A model generated the notes under the pieces. It ran no database searches, was not told the origin of the DNA, and worked only from the letters and a program-made list of their open reading frames with translations. A stretch of 5,221 nt of DNA from assembly GCA_947176285.1 (NCBI GenBank), contig CAMWQF010000223.1, positions 1 through 5,221 on the forward strand, in the 5' to 3' direction. This stretch comes from an uncultured Porphyromonadaceae bacterium (lineage in GTDB: Bacteria; Bacteroidota; Bacteroidia; Bacteroidales; Muribaculaceae). The position numbers were made by a program, and so were the translations under genes. This document shows, piece after piece, positions 1 through 5,221 of the stretch; position 1 is the first letter of the stretch; each line of letters opens with the position of its first letter.

Positions 1-37
1 TTTCTACAATAACAACTAAACCTTATACCGCCCCATA

Positions 38-2137
38 ATGGACAAGAACACCGCGTATGGCCTTATTCTCATGGCTCTCGTATTTTTCGGATTCATGTAT
101 TTCACTACTCCGGATCCCGCTGCCGTAGAGCAACAGGCTCAGACGGAGAAGACCGTCGTAGACAACCAACCGACTGCCACCGCAGTTTTTACTGAGACAG
201 AACGCGAATGGCTCGCTAAAAACATACTTGCTAACGGAACTCCGGTAGCTGTTGAGGATGGAAAAACTGCTGTGGAACTTAACAGCAATGGCGTAAACCT
301 CACTCTTGAAGGGGATTCTATTTATGGTACGGTCATCGTAAACGGTAAGACTCTTAGTTGGAAAGACATTGCCGCTAACAATATGTCGGCAATGTCGCCG
401 GCAGAACACACTGCTGCTATCGACAAAGTGCGCGCCCTTTCAAACTCCATAGGACGATACGGACGTTTTGCTTCTTTCTTGACCGGCGACGACAAAACTC
501 TCACCCTTGAGAATGATGTTCTTAAGATTGACCTTTCTTCAAAGGGAGGCATGGTGACTCGTGCTGAACTCAAGAAATATGACACTGAATATGATCCCGA
601 CGAGACCAAGAAGGTGAAGAAAAAAGTAGTGATGTTCGACGCTGAGTCAAATCAGATGAGCTTTGTTCTTCCGCTTCCTCAGGAAATCGAGACTTCCGAT
701 CTCTATTTCACACCGAAAGAGGTGACAGATTCTACTGTCCTTATGGCTCTCGACCTCTCTGCAGATGCTTACTGGGGCATCAAATACACACTCCCAAAAG
801 GGGACAACTACATGATAAAGATGGAAGTCGTGCAGAAGAATATGGCTAACATCGTGCAGAGCAATGTCAGAAAACTTGGCGTAAACTGGCATCAGGATAT
901 CCATCGCCAGGAAAAAGGACGTATGTTTGAGGAGCGCAATTCGCGTCTTGCTTATAAATTCCTCGGCGGTTCGGTGGAAGAAATGAGCGAAAGCCAAAAC
1001 AAGAGCAAGGAGCGCCAGCAGAAACTTAAATGGATTGCTTTCAAAAACCAGTTCTTCTCCTCTGTGCTCATCGCCGACAAGAACTTCAATTCTGCCGACT
1101 TTAATAGTGAAGTGCTCAAGGGAAGTGTTTTCCTTAAGTCGCTCACTGCCGATGCTGAGGTAAATGACTATGACTGGAATGCAGCAACTCCTGCAGGGTT
1201 TAACTTCTATATCGGTCCAAACCTTTATCCTCTTCTTAATAAGATCGACAAGCATACTTATGAGGATGAAAACCTTAAGCTCACACGTCTGATTCCGCTT
1301 GGTTGGCCTATCTTCCGCTGGATCAATACACTCATCGTGATTCCGGTGTTTAATTTCCTCGGAAGTTTCGGTTGGAACTACGGCATAGTGATTCTCGTGC
1401 TTACAATCCTTCTCAAGCTTGTGCTTTTCCCGCTGACCTACAAGAGCTATGTGAGCCAGGCTAAGATGAAGATACTTGCTCCCGACATCAAGGAGATAAA
1501 TGATAAGTATCCCGGCAATGAGAATGCCATGGTGCGCCAGCAGAAGACTATGGCACTCTACAATAAGGCAGGTGCAAACCCGATGTCGGGCTGCCTCCCG
1601 ATGTTGCTTCAGATGCCGATTCTCTTCGCAATGTTCTCGTTCTTCCCGAATGCTATTGAACTCCGCGGGCAATCATTCCTTTGGGCTCACGACCTCGCTG
1701 CTCCTGATGCTATTATTTCATGGAATGCCCACATCCCGTTGGTGACTGAATACTTCGGCAATCATATCTCTCTCTTCTGTCTTCTCATGACTGCCACCAA
1801 CATTATCTACACCAAAATCTCAATGCAGGGGCAAAGCAACAGCATGCCGGGCATGAAGTGGATGATGTATCTGATGCCTCTCATGTTCCTCGTGTTCTTC
1901 AACAACTATGCCGCAGGCCTTAGCTACTATTATTTCCTCTCGCTTCTCATCACCATCATGCAGACCTATGCCATCCGCAAATGGTTTGTCAAGGAAGAGA
2001 GCGTTCGTCGCACTATGAGAGAGAATGCCAAGAAACCGCAGAAGAAGTCAGGCTTCATGGCTCGTCTGGAGGAAATGCAGAAAGAGCAGCAGCGCATGCT
2101 TCGCGAGCAGCAGAAAAACGGAAATCGCAAACGCTAA
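38..2137 (+). CDS. yidC: Membrane protein insertase YidC (Oxa1/Alb3 family)
   Basis: YidC inserts and folds inner-membrane proteins, alone or with SecYEG. The 699-residue product has the Gram-negative layout. Residues 5-23 form an N-terminal membrane anchor, residues 25 to about 415 a large periplasmic domain, and residues 420-650 the conserved insertase core. Core membrane segments lie near 447-466, 517-536, 572-592, 606-623 and 626-647. Family signatures are FPLTYKS (464-470), the cytoplasmic helical hairpin QAKMKILAPDIKEIN (474-488), NPMSGCLPMLLQMPI (514-528), and a GLSYYYFLSLLITI stretch (627-640). Lys460 aligns by eye with the groove arginine of E. coli YidC (Arg366), so the positive charge is kept. 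The tail 652-699 is very rich in Lys, Arg, Gln and Glu, as expected for ribosome contact. The protein is longer than the E. coli one (548 residues), which is usual in Bacteroidota. The ATG at 38 begins MDKNT, a start common in Bacteroidota; no Shine-Dalgarno is visible in the 37-base leader. pyrG often lies upstream in this group but would be outside the window. Confidence 0.97.
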   Translation: MDKNTAYGLILMALVFFGFMYFTTPDPAAVEQQAQTEKTVVDNQPTATAVFTETEREWLAKNILANGTPVAVEDGKTAVELNSNGVNLTLEGDSIYGTVIVNGKTLSWKDIAANNMSAMSPAEHTAAIDKVRALSNSIGRYGRFASFLTGDDKTLTLENDVLKIDLSSKGGMVTRAELKKYDTEYDPDETKKVKKKVVMFDAESNQMSFVLPLPQEIETSDLYFTPKEVTDSTVLMALDLSADAYWGIKYTLPKGDNYMIKMEVVQKNMANIVQSNVRKLGVNWHQDIHRQEKGRMFEERNSRLAYKFLGGSVEEMSESQNKSKERQQKLKWIAFKNQFFSSVLIADKNFNSADFNSEVLKGSVFLKSLTADAEVNDYDWNAATPAGFNFYIGPNLYPLLNKIDKHTYEDENLKLTRLIPLGWPIFRWINTLIVIPVFNFLGSFGWNYGIVILVLTILLKLVLFPLTYKSYVSQAKMKILAPDIKEINDKYPGNENAMVRQQKTMALYNKAGANPMSGCLPMLLQMPILFAMFSFFPNAIELRGQSFLWAHDLAAPDAIISWNAHIPLVTEYFGNHISLFCLLMTATNIIYTKISMQGQSNSMPGMKWMMYLMPLMFLVFFNNYAAGLSYYYFLSLLITIMQTYAIRKWFVKEESVRRTMRENAKKPQKKSGFMARLEEMQKEQQRMLREQQKNGNRKR

Positions 2138-2148
2138 AACCTAAAAAA

Positions 2149-2949
2149 ATGCGTAGCTTCCGGATCACATTGGCATTGGTGATGCTCTTTGCGTCATTGC
2201 TCTGGCTTTTGCTTGGCACCAGTGCTCCGGTTTATGCCATTATTTCAGAAAGGGCTCAGATAATTCCATCTGCTATTCAGGCTACATTCGGGGCAACCGT
2301 TGTGTGGATTATAGCCACGATGCTTTTTGGAAGAATTTACTGTGCTACGGTTTGCCCGGTCGGAACTCTTCAAGACTTGGTGATATGGACCCGGCGTAAG
2401 GTAAATTCACAGCACACGTTTCGATATGAGGCTCCCTCAAAAATTAGATATGTGGTATTGGCGGCATATCTTGTCTCTCTCGTAGCCGGAGTCTTGGCTG
2501 TGGGCTATGTGATAGAGCCTTGGAATATCATGAGGAATGCCGCTTCAGGAGTGAATGCCGCCGACACTGCGACTACTTGGCAATCAATCGGAATTTCCCT
2601 CAGTGTCGGAGTGGCTGCAGGGATTCTGGTGCTTTTGGCTGTTCTGATATGGGCATGGTTTGCAGGACGCGAATTCTGCACGAAAATCTGCCCCATAGGC
2701 TCAGCCTTAGGGTGTATGCATTCTCAGTCGTTGATGCATATAGCAATTGACCCGGATAAGTGCATCAGTTGCATGAAATGTGAAGACATATGTGCTTCGA
2801 AGTGCATCAAAGTGGAGCAAAGGCATGTCGACAACTCGAGGTGCACCCGCTGTTTCGACTGCACTGAAGTATGCCCAAACGATGCCATCCGCTTCCAGCT
2901 CAACCGCCATCGCAATCGCCAGACACCCCTCCTCGAGCCAAACGGATAG
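2149..2949 (+). CDS. NapH-like membrane-bound 4Fe-4S ferredoxin-type protein
   Basis: This 266-residue protein has four predicted membrane segments (about 5-24, 43-61, 100-121 and 147-171) and a C-terminal ferredoxin domain. Two CxxxCPxG motifs (C65/C69 and C177/C181) follow segments 2 and 4, so both should face the cytoplasm. Two 4Fe-4S motifs follow: C205-x2-C208-x2-C211-x3-C215 and C232-x2-C235-x2-C238-x3-C242-P. The first lacks the usual proline after its fourth cysteine. This architecture and length match the NapH/MauN group, whose members pass electrons between the quinone pool and a partner. No napG, napA or other partner is in view, so the electron donor and acceptor are unknown. The open frame runs back to an ATG at 1981 inside yidC, but the 56 extra residues are charged shadow sequence. 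The ATG at 2149, 11 bases after the yidC stop and behind an A-run (2143-2149), places the first membrane segment at the N-terminus as expected. It is probably co-transcribed with yidC. CcoG (RdxA) is an alternative relative but is much longer. Confidence 0.85.
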   Translation: MRSFRITLALVMLFASLLWLLLGTSAPVYAIISERAQIIPSAIQATFGATVVWIIATMLFGRIYCATVCPVGTLQDLVIWTRRKVNSQHTFRYEAPSKIRYVVLAAYLVSLVAGVLAVGYVIEPWNIMRNAASGVNAADTATTWQSIGISLSVGVAAGILVLLAVLIWAWFAGREFCTKICPIGSALGCMHSQSLMHIAIDPDKCISCMKCEDICASKCIKVEQRHVDNSRCTRCFDCTEVCPNDAIRFQLNRHRNRQTPLLEPNG

Positions 2950-2992
2950 TAGGCTTAAAGAGCATAATAGGCAAATACCCCCAAAGCCAAAT

Positions 2993-3031
2993 AATTCTCA
3001 ATTCTCAATTCTCAATTCCCAATTCTCAATT
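2993..3031 (+). repeat. Tandem 7-base repeat (AATTCTC) in the thyA leader
   Basis: Five head-to-tail copies of AATTCTC start at 2993, 3000, 3007, 3014 and 3021. The fourth reads AATTCCC (one T to C change). A partial copy, AATT, fills 3028-3031. The array ends four bases before the thyA ATG at 3036, so it would form the 5' leader of that gene. The unit is rich in A, T and C, has a single G-free strand and little capacity to fold. Because 7 is not a multiple of 3 and the unit contains no stop in any + frame, all three forward frames stay open across it. A gain or loss of copies would change leader length but not the ThyA protein itself. The remainder of the 86-base gap (2950-2992) shows no convincing promoter or terminator. 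Function is unknown; an effect on translation or simple slippage are both possible. Confidence 0.93.
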
Positions 3032-3035
3032 AAAA

Positions 3036-3830
3036 ATGAAGCAATATCAAGATCTTCTAAGACATATACTTGAACATGGGCATAAGAAAGACGACCGCAC
3101 AGGCACCGGAACTATATCCACTTTCGGCTATCAGATGCGGTATGACCTTTCTGAGGGCTTCCCGCTTGTCACCACCAAAAAGACCCACCTTAAGAGCATC
3201 ATCTATGAGTTGCTGTGGTTTTTGAAAGGAGACACCAATGTGAAGTATCTTCAGGATCATGGTGTGAGAATTTGGAATGAATGGGCAGATCCCGACGGCG
3301 ACCTGGGGCATATCTACGGTTATCAATGGCGTTCATGGCCCGACTACAATGGCGGACATATCGACCAAATAAAGGAAGCAATTGAGACTATCAAGAAGAA
3401 TCCCGATTCTCGCCGCATCATAGTAAGTGCATGGAATGTGGCTGACCTTGACAATATGAATCTCCCTCCTTGCCATGCATTCTTCCAGATGTATGTCAGC
3501 GATGGTAAACTCTCGCTCCAACTCTATCAGCGAAGTGCCGACTGCTTCTTGGGTGTCCCCTTCAATATTGCCTCTTATGCGTTGCTCACGATGATGATGG
3601 CGCAAGTGTGCGGTCTTAAGCCCGGAGAGTTCATTCATACGCTTGGGGATGCGCATATTTATTTAAATCATCTCGAGCAAGTCAACTTGCAACTTACTCG
3701 AGAACCCCGACCTCTCCCTAAGATGAAGATAAATCCGGATGTGAAGGATATATTCGACTTCAAATATGAAGATTTTGAATTGGAAGGCTACGACCCATGG
3801 CCTGCCATAAAAGGAATTGTCAGCGTATAG
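3036..3830 (+). CDS. thyA: Thymidylate synthase ThyA
   Basis: ThyA converts dUMP to dTMP with methylene-tetrahydrofolate as both carbon donor and reductant, leaving dihydrofolate. The protein is 264 residues, the same length as E. coli ThyA, and the key residues fall at the same numbers: Arg21, Lys48, Glu58, Trp80, Trp83, Tyr94, Arg126-Arg127, nucleophile Cys146 (in LPPCHAFFQMY), Arg166, Asp169, Asn177, His207 and Tyr209. It therefore looks intact and active. The open frame extends back to an ATG at 2871 within the preceding gene, but this would add 55 residues read from shadow and repeat sequence. Exact agreement with the E. coli numbering fixes the start at 3036, directly after the AATTCTC repeat and a short A-run. 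There is no Shine-Dalgarno. The usual Bacteroidota companion, dihydrofolate reductase (folA), does not follow; a glycosyltransferase gene does. Confidence 0.98.
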   Translation: MKQYQDLLRHILEHGHKKDDRTGTGTISTFGYQMRYDLSEGFPLVTTKKTHLKSIIYELLWFLKGDTNVKYLQDHGVRIWNEWADPDGDLGHIYGYQWRSWPDYNGGHIDQIKEAIETIKKNPDSRRIIVSAWNVADLDNMNLPPCHAFFQMYVSDGKLSLQLYQRSADCFLGVPFNIASYALLTMMMAQVCGLKPGEFIHTLGDAHIYLNHLEQVNLQLTREPRPLPKMKINPDVKDIFDFKYEDFELEGYDPWPAIKGIVSV

Positions 3831-3835
3831 GTGAG

Positions 3836-5119
3836 ATGGAAAAGAATTTGAGGCTAATCTTTCTTAGCAAGAGCGATTTGAGGGGTGGCGCGGCAATAGT
3901 TACCTATCGTCTCGTGGTGGCTCTTCGCGAATTGGGCGTAGATGCCAGGATGCTTGTGTGCGAAAAATTGAGCGAAGCGGATTTCGTGGATGTCTGTGCT
4001 CCATTCCGGAAAATTCAGTGGGCTTTCGTTAAGGAAAGATTTAAAGTGTATGTCCGCAACGGTTTCAAGCGTAGTTCTCTTTTTAAAATTGACCCTGCTT
4101 CGGAAGGATTGAAAGTATGGCGTCATCCATGGTTCAAGAGTGCGGATGCGATATTCTTTGGATGGGTCAATCAAGGAATGCTGAGTTTCAAGGGTATAAG
4201 AAGGATTTTGAGTTTTGGGAAACCTGTGGTGTGGATAATGCACGACATGTGGAACATGACCGGCATTTGTCATCATGCAGGTGGCTGCACCGGCTTCTTG
4301 AGCGAATGCGGATATTGTCCGCTGTTAGGAAAGAAAAGTGGTGATGACGATTTGTCTCACCGCATTTGGCAAGTAAAGAAGCGTTTTTATGATGCTGATA
4401 AGATTAAGTTTGTAGCTGTCAGCGGTTGGCTCGCACAGAGAGCAAAAGAGAGCCGGCTTATGAAAGATCTTGATGTTGCGGTGATTCCTAATCCATTTGC
4501 AATTGAGACCGGGGCAGAAATCAGGGATAGGGCTGGAAAAAGGTCAGGTCCCGTTAGGATTATCTTCGGGGCTGCCCGTCTTGATGACCCAATCAAAGGG
4601 CTGCCGGTGTTGAAAAAAGCTTTGGATGTGCTTCGCAGTTCCTATCCGGAAGTGGCATCTAATGTGGAACTTGTCACTTTCGGTGCATTCAAAGATATCG
4701 ACAGCCTTCGCAATTTTGCCATTCCTCACGTTCATTTAGGTATTCTTAAAGGAGCCAGGGAGATCAGGAATGCTTACGAAAGTTGCGATATAGTGGTGTC
4801 AACGTCCGACTATGAGACTCTGCCCGGAACGCTGATTGAAGGTCAGGCGTATGGATGCATACCTGTAGCAATAGATCATGGGGGGCAGCGAGACATAGTG
4901 GATCATCTTAAGACTGGATGGCTGGCAACCTGGAATGACTCCCCTTCCATACGTGCCGGACTGGTGGCGGAAGGTATTGTGTGGGCTTATCGTAATTGTG
5001 ATAATTTCGATTTGCTCTACAATATGCGCAAGTCGGTAGAAGAGAAATTCCGAGCCAAGGAAGTGGCAAAAAAAATATTAGACTTCACGTTCCCTAATGA
5101 GCAGGAAGAAGAGTGGTAA
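3836..5119 (+). CDS. Glycosyltransferase, family 4-like (GT-B fold)
   Basis: This 427-residue protein has two Rossmann-like halves typical of GT-B enzymes. The N-terminal half opens with a strand and a glycine-rich loop (RGGAAIVTYRL, 16-26) and a helix leading to GVDARMLV (34-41). The C-terminal half has VIPNP (216-220), IIFGAARLDDPIKG (242-255), and the retaining-enzyme signature E327-x7-E335 in YETLPGTLIEGQAYG, followed by GG (349-350), where the nucleotide-sugar donor binds. Between the halves, residues 136-162 hold a Cys/His-rich block (H136, C145, H146, H147, C151, C158, C161-P). I associate this block with Bacteroidota GT4 enzymes near polysaccharide loci. No membrane segment or signal is evident, so it is probably cytoplasmic and acts at the membrane face. 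Donor and acceptor cannot be told from sequence. I chose the ATG at 3836, five bases after the thyA stop, because it puts the first beta strand at the N-terminus. The ATG at 3797 would overlap thyA by 34 bases and add 13 unlikely residues. The tight spacing suggests coupling to thyA. Arg codons AGG/AGA and Leu codon TTG are commoner here than in yidC. Confidence 0.9.
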   Translation: MEKNLRLIFLSKSDLRGGAAIVTYRLVVALRELGVDARMLVCEKLSEADFVDVCAPFRKIQWAFVKERFKVYVRNGFKRSSLFKIDPASEGLKVWRHPWFKSADAIFFGWVNQGMLSFKGIRRILSFGKPVVWIMHDMWNMTGICHHAGGCTGFLSECGYCPLLGKKSGDDDLSHRIWQVKKRFYDADKIKFVAVSGWLAQRAKESRLMKDLDVAVIPNPFAIETGAEIRDRAGKRSGPVRIIFGAARLDDPIKGLPVLKKALDVLRSSYPEVASNVELVTFGAFKDIDSLRNFAIPHVHLGILKGAREIRNAYESCDIVVSTSDYETLPGTLIEGQAYGCIPVAIDHGGQRDIVDHLKTGWLATWNDSPSIRAGLVAEGIVWAYRNCDNFDLLYNMRKSVEEKFRAKEVAKKILDFTFPNEQEEEW

Positions 5120-5134
5120 GATTCACGCAAAAAT

Positions 5135-5165
5135 AAAAGGATGTAATCATTGATTACATCCTTTT
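5135..5165. terminator. Bidirectional hairpin terminator between convergent genes
   Basis: Two perfectly complementary 15-base arms (5135-5149 and 5151-5165) are separated by one base. A realistic fold is a 14-bp stem with a three-base loop at 5149-5151. The outer part is AAAA paired with TTTT and encloses GGATGTAATC. On the + strand the stem ends in TTTT and then CTGT, giving a modest U-tract after the glycosyltransferase stop 15 bases upstream. On the - strand the stem is followed by ATTTTTG, a better U-tract, directly downstream of the tRNA gene. It most likely stops transcription from both sides. Confidence 0.88.
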
Positions 5166-5168
5166 CTG

Positions 5169-5221
5169 TCGGGGTGACAGGATTCGAACCTGCGACCACC
5201 TGGTCCCAAACCAGGTGCGCT
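5169..5221 (-). tRNA. tRNA-Pro (anticodon TGG), 5' part beyond the window
   Basis: Read on the - strand, this is the 3' 53 bases of a tRNA, from about position 21 to discriminator A73. The D-stem 3' strand GCGC comes first. The anticodon stem CCTGG/CCAGG encloses the loop TTTGGGA with anticodon TGG at 5208-5206. A five-base variable loop follows. The T-arm pairs GCAGG with CCTGT around TTCGAAT, with one G-T wobble. The 3' acceptor strand is CACCCCG followed by A. The anticodon arm closely resembles E. coli tRNA-Pro(UGG). No CCA is encoded: the next bases are CAG, so CCA must be added by the nucleotidyltransferase. The window edge removes about 20 bases including the 5' acceptor strand, which should read roughly CGGGGTG if the gene is intact. 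Its promoter is out of view. Confidence 0.96.

Noticed and set aside
647..1672. A 341-codon open frame on the - strand opposite yidC
   Set aside because: It lies wholly within the well-supported yidC gene. The translation is rich in His, Glu, Lys and Cys with no recognisable domain. Such long antisense frames follow from the codon use of the sense gene.
1981..2148. N-terminal extension of the 4Fe-4S protein starting inside yidC
   Set aside because: The 56 extra residues are the out-of-frame shadow of the yidC tail. The ATG at 2149 gives a normal NapH-like N-terminus starting at the first membrane segment.
2952..2988. Possible hairpin GGCTT...AAGCC after the 4Fe-4S gene
   Set aside because: It has only five pairs with a loop of about 27 bases and no T-run after it, so it does not look like a terminator.
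2871..3035. N-terminal extension of ThyA through the heptamer repeat
   Set aside because: The start at 3036 gives 264 residues with every catalytic residue at its E. coli number. The extension is only shadow and repeat sequence.
2780..3073. A 97-codon + strand frame spanning the end of the 4Fe-4S gene, the repeat and the thyA start
   Set aside because: It overlaps two confident genes out of frame and its C-terminal part is translated repeat. There is no recognisable domain.
5169..5221. tRNA gene as an integration (att) site
   Set aside because: No duplicated tRNA 3' end, integrase gene or direct repeat is visible in the window, so there is no positive evidence for integration here.

Overview
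The window looks like ordinary chromosomal DNA from a member of the Bacteroidota, most likely the order Bacteroidales. This rests on three things: the form of YidC (699 residues, an MDKNT start and a long periplasmic domain), the lack of Shine-Dalgarno sequences with A-rich leaders before the start codons, and a glycosyltransferase of a type I associate with this group. A gut family such as Muribaculaceae is plausible from the moderate GC and the AATTCTC-type repeats, but that is only a guess.

Layout, left to right. Four genes lie head to tail on the + strand: yidC (38-2137), a NapH-like membrane 4Fe-4S protein (2149-2949), thyA (3036-3830) and a family 4-like glycosyltransferase (3836-5119). 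The gaps are 11, 86 and 5 bases, and none holds a convincing terminator, so the genes could be co-transcribed. The 86-base gap before thyA carries five and a half tandem copies of a 7-base repeat that ends a few bases before the thyA start codon. After the fourth gene comes a near-perfect hairpin (5135-5165). It separates the + strand genes from a converging tRNA-Pro(TGG) gene on the - strand, which is cut by the right edge of the window.

How the genes relate. YidC is core membrane-protein biogenesis, ThyA is core dTMP synthesis, the 4Fe-4S protein is an electron carrier of unknown partner, and the glycosyltransferase probably acts in surface polysaccharide synthesis. I see no single pathway joining them; this reads as a housekeeping cluster with two less well-defined passengers. 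I found no mobile element, CRISPR array, toxin-antitoxin pair or defence system, and no evidence of an undescribed multi-gene system. The observations most worth a second look are the heptamer repeat before thyA, the NapH-like protein without its usual partners, and the Cys/His cluster in the glycosyltransferase.
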